DNA of 64,000 nucleotides from Amphiura filiformis (taxonomy: Eukaryota > Echinodermata > Ophiuroidea > Amphilepidida > Amphiuridae). Location: assembly GCF_039555335.1 (NCBI RefSeq), contig NC_092636.1, forward strand, positions 57,157,706 to 57,221,705, in the 5' to 3' direction. Below are positions 1-10,717 of the stretch, in pieces (within the stretch, counting starts at the first letter, position 1; each line of letters starts with the position of its first letter). Position numbers and translations under genes: made by a program. The notes under the pieces are model-generated. The model searched no databases. It was not told the DNA's origin and worked only from the letters and a program-made list of their open reading frames with translations.

Positions 1-1291
1 AGGGTAACTATAAATGCAACTAATTATTGTAGGCATAAAAGGTCTGAGTAATCAGTTAATTTATTAAACTTAATTTGCCAATGTTCAAGTCACAAACTAC
101 CTTTGTTTAGAACACTACAGGACGATTATTGATTACAATTATACTAATGAGATAAAGGTGTTCGAGAGGCCATGCAGAAAAATGAACAAGAAACCATTCT
201 TATGTATCCCAGAATGCATTCCTCCGGTGGGATAATCCCCTCGGCGACGTTCTGATATCCGTGTTCGAAGTCGGGTTTATGTATAATTTGTTTAGTAACA
301 TGAGAGTACGTGAACCTCTGGAATTGTGCATTATTGGATATAAGGCAAAATATCTGCAAACGTTATTATTAGCCAAATAGTATCAAGAAAACAACTGCAA
401 ATGCCAAGATGAAATATGTATAATGGATGAACAATAAAAAGCTCTACATTCTAACAACAAGATTTGAGTGAATTTCGTGTCTGTTTTCAATCCTGCGTGT
501 TTTGTATACATTCACATTTTATACACAAGCCTACAATTTACAATGAGTTAATACGTAGTCAGAGCCATAATGGCTTCAGAAAATACTATTCCATGTACTC
601 AGGGTGTCGCAAAAATATAGGCCTATAAAATATATAAAGAATAGCAAAACTATTTCCATCAAACTGCTATTTAATTTCTGATATTTACAATTAATAATTA
701 ATACTACTAATACTACTACTATAACTACTAACTAGGCGGTCACCTGGCTGTTGCCATTTACAAACTGCACAAGACGCTATACGCATACCACAGTTTATAT
801 TAATTTGACCTTAGATGACCCCACAATAACTTTCTAAAAGTTTGGCTCTAAACATGCTGAATGGTGACTGTAAATACCAAGTTTCATTTCCATACGACAG
901 TTTATACTAATTTGACCTCAGATGACCCCGAAATGACGTTCCAATGTGGCTCTAACTGTTGACTGAACCCACCAGGTTTCATGTAAATTAAATGACCACC
1001 AATGGGTATGTAATTTAACTGGAACAGCCTTAACGCTTCACACTGGTATTTCCAATTATCATCATCTATTTTATAATATCTGTCTGTTTAGTCCTACGTG
1101 TATGGGGCTGGGCGGGGTGGGTGGGTAAATATAATTCTCAGGTCACGCAATCTGTGTACAAACTCTGAGCCCTGAAGCTGCTTTATGAGAAACGGCCGGC
1201 CCTTTGTTTTAACATTTGGGGCCCTGGGGCTAATAATATTTGACCTACGAGGCTCATGTACATATGTATAATTCTCAAGTGCTATCTACTA

Positions 1292-1332
<41 letters not shown>

Positions 1333-2221
1333 ACTGCCATTTAATACCGCTGATGGAGTTTTAATGGCGTTTCTCCTCTCCATACACAGATGAACAAATA
1401 CAATAGATGAAGGTCAACACATATGACCTCCTATGTGACATGTTATAATTATGTGATGTACACAAACCTGAATATCATAAAGATCAGTATTCGTTTGTGC
1501 ATATGACCTGCAAATTTACGTTGCTAAATATTACTCATTATATTATGACAAATATTGGTATATAAATACGGTATATACATTGTATATAAAACGACTAATA
1601 GATCCTACTATCATGGCGTCAGGTCAATGTTCATCATATCCCGTATGTTTCTTAAAATTCATTCATATTTAAGACAAATTGCTGTGCTCATTTTATAGGT
1701 ACACAGATAGATCCGGTTTTAAAAAAAAAAATTCATTTCTTTTTAATGAAAGAATTAAAGTTTTCCACTGCACGGGGCCACAAGGGTGATACTAATTTTA
1801 ATGCTATATTTTCAAAAACGAATACGTGTTCCCGGTTGGCTCTATAGCGATTTCACAGAAAAGGTATTTCTAGTACAATGCAGCGTCGGACTCATGCTGA
1901 GAGCGTAGCCTAAGTCATTACGGACTCCAAGAAGGGCTCTCCATACACAAATGAACAAACACAAAGGAGGGTAGTCTCCTCCGTGACCAGCTTGATTTCG
2001 ATGGAGCGGAACCAAATTGGCTGCGGAGGAGACGGGTCATTTTGCCATGCAAATGAGGTAGTGTCGGTGCCCTGCTAATGCTTTGCACTCAGTTCATTAT
2101 CCTTATCATATAGGTCAGTGGTCACCAATAATATTCTGACATGCATGGTTGACCACTGACTAGCTCAGCGAAGCACACCACTCTTCGTCATACATAAATT
2201 CTCCCAGCCACCCTAAAATAA
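1..2221. other. gene-free stretch, no recognised gene
   Basis: AT-rich sequence with no ORF I can tie to a family. A 71-codon open frame on the minus strand (144-359) has no motif I recognise and no clear splice context, so it is not called. A short motif around 1377-1400 (CCATACACA.ATGAACAAA) recurs at about 1940-1965 and inverted at about 3360-3395, which suggests remnants of a dispersed repeat. Nothing else is supported. Confidence 0.5.
1292..1332. repeat. (TAC)n microsatellite
   Basis: About 13 perfect TAC units in a row. A looser TACTAC stretch occurs at about 700-730. Ordinary simple repeat with no sign of coding use. Confidence 0.95.
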
Positions 2222-2819
2222 TATGTGACCGTCCACGGCGAATGAGCCGTAAATTCCTCCCCCGGTCAATTTTGTTTTATTTCGTGTTTAAAAAATAAAC
2301 ATCATAAACTTAAAAATGGTATATCATTTGACTTCAAATGATATCCAGAAGCGGGGTTATGGTTTGTTAAACTTTGCTCCTTCAACAAAATTATAGCTTT
2401 TTACGTTTTTACATGTGTCTCTTTTTCCACATTGTTGGCAATAAATATCAAACAGTCATAATTGGCGGTCATTTTAAATCATCCCCAAGTCAACGAGGTT
2501 TAAGAAAGTTCTCTCATTGTTAATTGTTGGTTATGCATACCTGTACAAAATACAATGCCTGGTAACCCACCACTTGAACAGGATTTAGCAATATAAGCAA
2601 ACAAAGACCAGAGCTATTAAAAGTTCTATAGCCATCTAAGGTAGAAGCTTATTATCCACTTCAACAATAGGATTATTGATTAGATTTTGACTATCGAAAA
2701 GAGACGGATGTCGGGCCAGCTTAAGTTACCGATGAATATGACCTTCGTACACATTTTACACCGTAACTCAGAATACAATTTAGGGAATTTACGGCTCATT
2801 TGTGCTGCCGGGTCACATA
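2222..2819. repeat. MITE with ATGTGACC inverted ends (copy 1)
   Basis: The left end (TATGTGACCGTCCACGGCGA, then ATGAGCCGTAAATTC) reappears inverted at the right end (GAATTTACGGCTCAT ... GGGTCACATA). The interior is non-coding. A second element with the same kind of ends lies at 30521-30949, so this is a family of non-autonomous DNA transposons. The target duplication is not clear, so the superfamily is not assigned. Confidence 0.65.
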
Positions 2820-2848
2820 TGATTTTTTTTTAATGGGAAATTTAGTTC

Positions 2849-2933
2849 GGCAGAGGTGGGGCTCGAACTCACGCCGCACCGCTATCGTGAATTCTGAATG
2901 AGCCTAGCGCCTTAGACCGCTCGGCCACCTAAC
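2849..2933 (-). pseudogene. tRNA-like sequence (Leu/Ser type), degenerate or SINE head
   Basis: Read on the minus strand, a D-arm like GCCGAGCGGTCTAAGGC and a T-arm GTGAGTTCGAGCCCCAC are well formed, with the spacing of a long-variable-arm tRNA (Leu or Ser). The 5' acceptor strand does not pair with CTCTGCC at the 3' side, and no proper anticodon loop with U33 is formed. It is therefore more likely a tRNA pseudogene or the head of a SINE than a working tRNA. The internal Pol III A and B boxes look largely preserved. Confidence 0.4.
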
Positions 2934-3491
2934 TTGTTGGTATCCATCTTGAAACATTTTAGCGTATATAAAATTGAAATAAAATTCTCTGCTTTCTAAA
3001 CCACATAAACTTTAACACCATTGGGTATCGCGAATCGTCATATATGATGTACAGTTAATATTCAAATATTTTTATACATTATGATGCTTCAGTTTTTACA
3101 CAAAAAATATTTCATTGAAAACCCTCCCACTCGGCTATATTAAAAAAGGTAATCAGGCTTCCTCAGCATGTGCAAGCAAATAGCATTAAAATTGTTCTTA
3201 TTCTAGCAGCCTTTTAGAAATACTGGTGAACGGCGTCCACTGCTGTACTCAGCGAAGTAAACAAATCATGGTCATGGTCATATGTTGTTCAACAAAATAT
3301 CCAGTAAGTTGTCAACTACCAGGTGACACTCAAAAATATGCATGGCAGAATCACCCATCTACTGTGTTTGTTCATTTGTGCATGGAGAACCATAAAGAAA
3401 TACCTTTTTAAAAGTAATACGTCGTCACACGCAAACCAGAGTGCCCTCTGAAGAATATGTGCTCTGTGTGGTCAAGTTAAAAGTCGCCAAA

Positions 3492-3888
3492 ATGGCGGAC
3501 TGGCAAGCATTGCAAGGTTTCGTAGCTATAGTTTTGGACTCCCGTACAGTGCTTCTAGGATTGTTTACGTTTCCTTTGTTGTCATGGATTAAAAGTAGAT
3601 ATCGGAAACGACTCATAAATCTCCCACCAGGTCCCATGGCCTGGCCTTTCATTGGCTGCTCACCACAACTTTTGTTTATTACTTTAAAGACAGGAAACAT
3701 ATTAGATTTATTTGTACATCTACGTGCCAAGTATGGGCCTGTATGTAACGTACCATTGCCATTCGGTATGAATGTGGTACTCGTCAGTGGGTATAAAGGA
3801 GTCAATGAAGTGTTCACGAGTCTCAAGTTTGATCAACGACCACCTTTTCCACGTATGAATAATCCTATAGACTTATTGAATGGCGCAG
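3492..3888 (+). pseudogene. P450 unit A exon 1 (membrane anchor and proline hinge)
   Basis: The exon encodes MADWQALQGFVAIVLD, a hydrophobic anchor, a basic stop-transfer (YRKRLINLPPGP) and the region up to NGAG. It is 397 nt long and ends in phase 1 at a GTAAAT donor, exactly like the exon at 14810. The frame stays open upstream to a GTG at 3441, but the ATG at 3492 fits the paralogue and the Kozak context. Confidence 0.85.
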
Positions 3889-3925
3889 GTAAATCAATTA
3901 TATATATTTTTATCATTATAACATA

Positions 3926-4807
3926 CAGCCTGTCTCAAAAAAAATTGTGCAAGTGAAAAGCGCCCTCTATGGCAATTAGAGAATACCGTTGTGACATAAT
4001 GCTTACATTAACGTCACGGGCGCAGTCTTAGCTCTCAAATGCCGTTTGTTCTGTTCAATTTGCTTGTTCCAATTTCGAGATATGTTTTTTTTAACAACGA
4101 AAGGGTAAAATCACAATTGTGCCACTTTTACTAGGGAAGAGACCTGTACATGTAAATCAAGGATAGCTGATGTTGATGCGTCTAATGCACTCCTCCTTTC
4201 GAGGCGCATGCATTAGACGTATCAACATTAGCACGCGTGCATTATTTTGACTAATATCTCTCCCAAGAAGTAATACGCGTTCATTAACCTATAACATGTT
4301 TAAGTGCGCAATATTTGTTTGTCTTTTAACATGTCTCAAGTGACTGAGAGAACAGCATTTACCATGATGATAAAATCATTGAAATGCACATGTATTTAAT
4401 TTTTACAGCAGAATGTGAAATATTTATTTATCTTTTAATCTCTTTTAAGTGGAAAAAGAGAATCATCATTCCTGCATCATGATAAAATAGTAAAAACAGT
4501 AAAAAATTTTGTATTGTGTAATTGATGCATTCTTTTGATTTCACGAAGGAACTCTTGATAAACTTGATGCTATCACTGTTACATGTAAAGCCCTCTTTCC
4601 TAGTAAAAGTGGCACAATTGTGATTTTACCCTTTCGTCTTTAACTACACATATCTCGAGATTAAAACAAGCAAATTGAACAGAACAAACGGCATTTGAGA
4701 GTTGAGACTACGCCCTTGACGTTGATATAAACATTATGTCACAACGGTATTTTCTAACTACCAGAGAGGGCGCTTTTCACTTGCACAATTTTTTTTGAGA
4801 CAGGCTG
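3926..4807. mobile_element. mariner-like MITE, 882 bp, TA target duplication
   Basis: The ends CAGCCTGTCTCAAAAAAAAT and its inverse form terminal inverted repeats of about 235 bp (3926-4160 and 4575-4807), flanked by TA on both sides. The interior has no transposase frame. TA duplication points to the Tc1/mariner superfamily (inference). Related arms lie at 9577-9639 plus 12590-12616, at 22566-22767 and at 60846-61035. It sits in intron 1 of the P450 unit A pseudogene. Confidence 0.85.
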
Positions 4808-4914
4808 TAAATATTATACACATACAAATACGTATTGTTCTTTTGCCGAATTGCGTGATTCCTCAGGGTGTAGCCCAAACATGAGCCCAGCTGTCATATG
4901 TTTTCTGACTCCAG

Positions 4915-5130
4915 CTGTCACCATGTTGTTGTTTACAAGGATCATAAATCGTCTATCAGTTCTATCCAATGTGGTGTTCCACAAGGATCGGTTTTAGGTC
5001 CGTTACTTTTTATTTAATTTTTAAATGATATCTCGTTTTCCTCCAATACCTTCACCTTTTTCACTTATGCTGATGATACAAATATCATTGTCTCTAATCC
5101 CAATTTGAATGATCTTATATTAACAATTAA
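4915..5130 (+). mobile_element. LINE reverse-transcriptase fragment
   Basis: In one frame the sequence reads CGVPQGSVLGPLLFI and then, after an in-frame stop, TYADDTNIIVSNPNLND: the conserved palm motifs of a non-LTR reverse transcriptase of the CR1/Jockey type. Only about 70 residues remain. It lies between the MITE and exon 2 in P450 unit A. Confidence 0.8.
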
Positions 5131-5563
5131 TTGTATAATATATCTATCTGTTTATAAGTTGCACCTGTTAACATCTTACCCTAATTTCATCAATTTCATT
5201 TGATTATCATGTTATCAGCAAGTTTTCGCGGGGAACTTGAACATTTTCTAAGCAGATCCCTGTCTTGGGACTTGGGATGATTTTCTTTTAAATATAGACT
5301 CATGTGTAAGGCAGGGGCTTTTTTTCAGGATATTTTTCGATCGGGAAGAAGAGATCTAAAATGACTATTGCCCGGGGAATAGTTAAGTTTTGACGTAATT
5401 CTTAAAAAAAAGTGGGGGCATAGTTATTTCAATGACCGCACTGTTATCCAAATGATAAATGATGACAGGAATCTATATATGAGGTAATAATCGTGGTTAT
5501 ATAATAATATATTAATAGTGTTTCATTCCACATATTTCAGGATTTGAAAATTTTCATCTACAG

Positions 5564-6480
5564 TTCTAAGGTCATTTGGAGTAGGAAAAAGAAGCTTTGA
5601 AGATCAAATTCAAATTGCTACAGAGAGTGAATATCTCATGAAAGAAATCAGCTCAGTACAAGGCAAGCCTTTTGATCCAACACACCTGCTCAGTAATGCT
5701 GTTTCCAATATCATCTGTTCTGTTGTCTTTGAAAAGCGGTTTGAATACGATGACCCTGAATTCAGGCAATGGTTGCATTCATTTGATGAAATAGTAGACA
5801 ACCCTGCCTTTAACGTGTTTATTGTAGCAGCACCAAGACTTGTAGCCTACCTGACCATGATCCCTTTTTTCCCCAAGGGAGCTATGCAGGCCGTACTATC
5901 AATTCGTCGGAAAATTCAGGAGATCGTGAATAAACATCGCGAAACTTTTGATAGTGAAAACATGAGAGATTATATAGATGTCTATTTGAATGATATGCAG
6001 GTAAAGAAAGAAAAAGGATTGCACACTCACTTCAGCGATGTAGAACTACTTGCGGTGGTCAAAGATTTCTTTGGTGCAGGGACAGAGACAACATCAACCA
6101 CCTTACGCTGGGCTTTACTATACATGCTGAAGTATCCTGACGTACAGAAGCGAGTGCATGAAGAAATTGACTCAGTTGTTGGACGAGATCGCTTGCCCAA
6201 ATTGTCTGACAAAACTAACCTACCTTATACAGTGGCTGTTATCGAGGAGATCCAGCGATTTCTGGCATCGTATTTCTGTCTATTCCGCGATACACTAGTG
6301 AAGATGTGACCGATTTCCAAGAATTTACTATTCCAAAAGGTTCCTATGTGCAGGCCAGTCTTAACAGTGTTTCACGGGATAGCTCAATATGGCAGGATCC
6401 AGATGACTTCAAGCCCGAGCGATTCTTAAACGAGAAAGGACAAGTCATAAAGATACCAGAAAACATGGTCTTCGGTGCAG
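5564..6480 (+). pseudogene. P450 unit A exon 2 (damaged)
   Basis: The exon covers the region from VLRSFGVGKRSF to VFGAG. The I-helix (GAGTETTSTT), ExxR (EEIQR) and PERF (FKPERF) motifs are all recognisable. The likely fallback acceptor is CTACAG at 5558-5563, which keeps the reading frame from exon 1 but omits about 17 residues including WxxxR. A single-base deletion near 6262 ends the frame at 6309; the second half (from DFQEFTIPKGSYVQ) continues in the next frame. The donor is GTATGA. Confidence 0.85.
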
Positions 6481-8081
6481 GTATGAAATATAACACGAAT
6501 CAATGAACCCATCCTTGTAATTAGGAAGTTTGGTTGGTAGCTGTTTATAGTGCACCATTGACTACTTATATTATATGAAAATTAGCAGCATTAGAGAGTT
6601 CACTACCGTAAAGTCAATAGATCACTCACCTTCCCATCATTATTACCACATTTTCATTATAACCGAAGACCGAATTAAAAGACTATTTTGCGTATGACGT
6701 CCTGTCAACCAGACCAAAAATGCTGTAGGCCTACTGATCAGGTCAGCAACCAATCACGTCGCGCCTTTGTCCTGACGTCGATTCAGACGCAAACTAGTTT
6801 AAAAAAAATTCAGTCTTCAATTATAGGATTTAAAACATACTCATCTTTCATACTCATGTACATTTACATTCGTAAAATTGGGGTTGAACGCATTTATTTT
6901 GGTAGGGGCTACATGGGCTTCATAATTTGCTGGTTCGTGAAGATGCATTTTTGCCAGATTTATAATTAATTAACATAATTATTTGTTTACTTATTATTTC
7001 TTTTCTAGCCAGAGTTGCCCAATCAGTGTTGATCACATGCTATAATTACGAGTCGTATATGGCAAAATATAGCAAAAATTATACCGTAATATAGTTTATT
7101 TTGAATCAATTGCGCGATTATGCATGTGATGGCATGCGCTGTGTAAGATGTTGACTTGTGGAACAGGTGATGCATGTTTAATTCATCGTTTAAAAAATTA
7201 AATGGCGAAAAACGACGAGCATTTGGGCGTTTCTGTCCATTACTATCATATTGTGAAAAACCAAGTAGCCGAGGAGTTAGCTCATTATGCTAGGAAAATA
7301 TTCTCTGCGATGACCATGATGACGCCATGATGAGACTGGCTAAATAAGCTGTATTTGAGGAGATTTTAGCCTGACGATGTTAAGCAGCAAATATTTTTTT
7401 TTTAAATGGGAACAAAATAGCCACATGTAGAAGAAGAAGAAGAAGAAGAAAAGGAAATGTATTAAGAAGAGACAGATTTAGATAAATAAAATGTACCTTT
7501 CCTCTGTTCAGTAATTCTTCGAAGCTTCCTGTTATAGTGAACGCTCCCATTTACTCATCTAACGAGGACCTGCACGAAGCGCGGGTATCCGCTGGTTTGA
7601 GTAATTACCTCATTATAAAGGGGTAATTAATTTTTGGGATGTGTTTATTCGCTATTTGAGGTATTTTTGTAAAATTGTTGCATTTCAAGAACGTAGCAGT
7701 CGATTGTCAAAATTCAGAAAGTATAGCTGGTTTATCGCAAAACCACATCAATTATTCAGTTGTACATAACTCATACAAAGTTTCTTGTCATTTGTTTGGT
7801 CAACTACTATTGATTATTTCTTCTATTTTTAGAGGCCAGCTGCAAAAGGACGATGAACTACGCGTCCGTGCAATATTTATTTTCCCATTGCACGGACGCA
7901 GAGCTACCATAGCAACGCTGACAGACTCGCGAGCGTATAGCGCGAGGTTTCCACCTTGACTCGTCAATTATAGGTGCGGGTGTGGCTTCTAAAATAAATA
8001 ATTATTTAGATATCTTTTAATTTATTTTGTTTTCCTGGTGATTTATAAAATTAAGTAGAAAAAAAAAGATAACAATCGCTG
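6481..8081. other. intron of P450 unit A, no gene seen
   Basis: AT-rich intronic sequence with no coding signal. It holds a short (GAA)n run at about 7430-7452. The 94-codon frame at 7675-7959 has no recognisable motif or splice context, so it is left out. Confidence 0.5.
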
Positions 8082-8641
8082 CTTAGGGACTCGGATAGCG
8101 ACGTGTTCACGTTTTTATTGTGGGAACTGATAGCACACCAGACATATCGAATTGCATTTTGTAACCGAGGAATGTCGTTCTGATAATAGTTTTGATTTTT
8201 TGAAATTCGCCATATAATACAATTTTTTTGGGTAAATGGTTAAAATGTGATATTTTTGATATTAAACAGTCCTAGAAGTAAACTTTATTAATCTAATGAT
8301 ATGTACTTAAAGCGTAGCTGGGATGAAAAGCCGACCATCAATTGAAAATGTTGACCTTTCATATTGAAGATATATATTTTGTTCCCAAAAAGACCTAAAT
8401 GGGTTTTTTTTTGGAAAAAAATCTATGTCTTCAATAGGAAAGGTCAAAATGTTCATATGATGGACGGTTTTTATCCCAGCTACATACGCTTTAAGAACAT
8501 ATCATTAGATTTATACAATTTATTGATCAAATTATTTGATATCAGGACATTCCTTGTTTTCAAAATGCAAAATAAAAATGTCTGATGTGCTGTCAGGTAC
8601 CAGAATAAATACCTGAAAACGTCGCTATACCAGCCCTTAAG
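8082..8641. repeat. fully palindromic MITE, about 560 bp
   Basis: The left half (from CTTAGGGACTCGGATAGCGA) is matched along its length by the inverse of the right half (ending CGCTATACCAGCCCTTAAG). Matching blocks include ATAGCGACG, ATCTAATGATATGT and GTAGCTGGGAT. The arms are about 270 bp with a short loop, so the element would fold into one long hairpin. There is no protein. It lies in intron 2 of P450 unit A. Confidence 0.75.
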
Positions 8642-8689
8642 GATCTTTTACTACAATATTTATATAGTGGATACGCAACCAAAGGATTC

Positions 8690-9010
8690 GTTCTTGTTGC
8701 TAAGAATTATCCAAACTTATTCACACTGTAGATTCACCACTGTAGATTTTCGTAATCCTTCGCGTACAAAATCCTTGCACAGATTACAATTTCCAAAACG
8801 GTGCTTGTTTTAAACATTCGCTCAATTTCTTATCAGAAACAGTTATTCATCCACTCTTCTACACTTACATTGACAGTCGTGTTGTTTCATAAAGTAGACG
8901 TCAGCATATAGATAGAAGAGTATATTAGGAAAGATGCGCACTTTTGGCACACTTCAAATTTCCTTCGTTCTAGCTGGATTATAGCATCTTATAGGTTATG
9001 CAAAACAAAC
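8690..9010. repeat. solo copy of a Penelope-element flank repeat
   Basis: This segment resembles 47780-48070 and the tandem units at 48611-49357. Shared blocks include ACAAAATCCTTGCACAGAT-like, TTACATTGACAG.TGT.TTGTTTCATAAA and AGAAGA.TATATT. At 47.8-49.4 kb these repeats flank a Penelope-like GIY-YIG fragment, so I infer this is a solo flank copy. It has no ORF. Confidence 0.55.
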
Positions 9011-9249
9011 GAGAAAGCACGAAGAGCTGCAATTACATTAAACAGCACACCCGGCCACAACACTGGGAATTCCCATCTCCCATTTTTAAAATGGAGACCA
9101 AGTAATGAACAAATCAAAGTACATGATATTATCACTAAGATTGCTTTCAATTTACATGATTAAAATTGTGACCACTCATATAAGTGCACACTTTCGTTTT
9201 GTGAGTGTTTATTCATGACGGTTTCTGTTTTGTATGTATCAAAATCCAG

Positions 9250-9431
9250 GTATGCGTTCATGATTAGGAGAACAACTTGCCCGAATGGAACTCTTCATCT
9301 TTTACACTCATCTCATGCATCGATACACCTTCAAGAAGCCTGCGGAGATGGAAAGTGTGAATATCAAACCCAAACCAACAGCATTGTTAACTCCGTTTCC
9401 ATATAATATATGCATTAGTAATCGCACCTAA
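9250..9431 (+). pseudogene. P450 last exon, haem cysteine replaced by stop
   Basis: The acceptor AAAATCCAG precedes the exon. The frame reads G-M-R-S-stop-L-G-E-Q-L-A-R where the intact gene has [12 protein letters not shown], so the TGT of the haem thiolate ligand has become TGA. The remainder, through [17 protein letters not shown] to the normal stop at 9429, is preserved. The exon is 182 nt, as in the intact gene. Confidence 0.88.
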
Positions 9432-9576
9432 AAGTTGGTGTTTTGCGTTACGCATTTAGAGGTATATAGTATTAGCATATGAATGTTGGCGTTTTTTTCA
9501 TTCAAATCAGTTGCGCCATGCCATCTAGAGCACCATTTTGGTATACAAGCGGCATAATAAAATAGTATGATATATA

Positions 9577-9639
9577 CAGCCTGTCTAAAAAATTGTGCAA
9601 GTGGAAAGCGCCATCTTTTGGAATTATAAAATACTGAAG
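9577..9639. mobile_element. left stump of a mariner-like MITE split by later insertions
   Basis: The end CAGCCTGTCTAAAAAATTGT follows a TA and runs about 63 bp into the MITE arm. The next part of the same arm (ACATGATGCTTACATCAACG) reappears at 12590-12616. About 2.9 kb of LINE and Penelope-like sequence now separates them. Confidence 0.75.
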
Positions 9640-9962
9640 TGTGTGCATGGGTTAGCTCCAACTTATTTGCAGGATTATGTTCACCTTTATTCATCTGTTA
9701 ACACCAGACATCATTTGCTTCGTTCTTCTCTTGATACAACCAAACTTCACATTCCATATACAAACCGCTGCCTAGGGGATCAGGCAGGATCACAGCATAT
9801 CCGTGAGGCCCCCACCCTAAACCGGTTCAAAGAACTCCTCAAATCACATTTATTTCCCGTTGCATAATATTGTTTTTGTTTATATTCCATTTGCATGTTT
9901 TTTGTAGCGTAAGCTATTGTAATGCGCTTTGGTATTTTATGATAAGGCGCAATATAAATTCT

Positions 9963-9963
<1 letters not shown>
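9640..9963 (+). mobile_element. 5'-truncated LINE 3' end (CR1/L2-like)
   Basis: The frame encodes LKCVHGLAPTYLQDYV and ends in LNRFKELLKSHLF, the typical C-terminal tail of CR1/L2-group LINE ORF2. After the stop comes the characteristic 3' tail GCGCTTTGGTATTTTATGAT then AAGGCGCAATATAAATTC, followed by a (TATG)n array. It was inserted in the MITE arm described at 9577. Confidence 0.8.

Positions 9964-10012
<49 letters not shown>
9964..10012. repeat. (TATG)n microsatellite at LINE 3' end
   Basis: About 12 TATG units directly follow the LINE tail. A second (TATG)n run at about 12564-12588 lies on the other side of the Penelope-like element, so the latter probably landed within this microsatellite. 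Confidence 0.9.
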
Positions 10013-10015
<3 letters not shown>

Positions 10016-10717
10016 TATAAAAATTAGGTATTTATTGCAACCATTGGTTTCACGCACGTTTGCACGGCGATCATCAGGCAAAAATGACCTGTTTATATTG
10101 CACGGAAGAGGAATTACTTTGCGCGGTCGCGACGCTCAATATTGCGAGCGTAACTGCGAGAGTCGCGTCAACGGCGGGAAAATACGCGCGTAGTCCAGTT
10201 CAGCCGGTGTAGGACCGTGCGGAACTGGTGCTGCACGAAAAAAACTATTTCTTTTTCTTTTTGTGGTCCGACGATTTTGTTTTGCCTTTGTTATGCCGGC
10301 ATTTGGAGATAAGTTCGGACCTACGATTGATTATATTGTCCTTGTTCATGTTTATGGCAAATGTTTCTTCTAGGCATAAGTTGCATTGACCACTCTTACG
10401 GATACCTGTGTTTGATTTTTTGATCACGTCCCATCTTAATTTATAGTCAATATTAGTTTTTTTCAAGTCCCATATGTATTTAGAAAGTTCAGTTTCCTTT
10501 TCATATTTGATGTTCCGGAATGACTTGGTGTGGTTCCGGTATCTGTCTTTGAAGGTTCCACCAGCAAGTCCGATATAAGCTGTCGTTGTGTTGTCGTGGG
10601 TCACGGTGGCTTTGTAGACAACTGATTTCATCAGGCAGTTTCCTCGCAGTGGGCATTCTGGTTTGACTCTGCAATTACATGTCTTATCAGAAATATCCGT
10701 TTGATTAGAATTTCTGA
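10013..10717 (-). repeat. left arm of 705-bp inverted repeat
   Basis: This holds the 3' end of the Penelope-like element on the minus strand: the GIY-YIG domain, a Lys-rich tail (KTKSSDHKKKKK) and a GC-rich 3' UTR. The arm begins TAATATAAAAATTAGG at 10013, and that sequence closes the right arm at 12503 in inverse. The arms differ by only a few bases and about one indel, so the duplication is young. Confidence 0.9.

Larger units (their letters stand above)
3492..9431 (+). pseudogene. CYP2-like cytochrome P450 pseudogene (unit A)
   Basis: Three exons match the intact paralogue at 14810-17792: 3492-3888, about 5564-6480 and 9250-9431. Exon 1 is intact, with the strong start context CCAAAATGG and an open frame to a GT donor. 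Exon 2 has lost its first part: the region for the C-helix WKEHR motif is deleted, and the ancestral acceptor at 5540 now leads into a shifted frame. Near 6262 one base is missing relative to the paralogue, so the frame ends just after the K-helix EIQR motif. In exon 3 the codon for the haem-ligand cysteine is TGA. The introns hold a mariner-like MITE, a LINE piece, a palindromic MITE and a Penelope-like flank repeat. A transcript could still exist, but no active P450 could be made. Confidence 0.88.

Noticed and set aside
144-359. 71-codon minus-strand frame as a gene or exon
   Set aside because: No recognisable domain, start context or splice partner; kept only as a remark.
2849-2933. Functional tRNA-Leu or tRNA-Ser gene
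   Set aside because: The acceptor stem does not pair and no valid anticodon loop forms.
3441-3491. Upstream GTG start for P450 unit A
   Set aside because: The intact paralogue starts at the ATG equivalent to 3492, with the same Kozak context; the upstream codons are not conserved.
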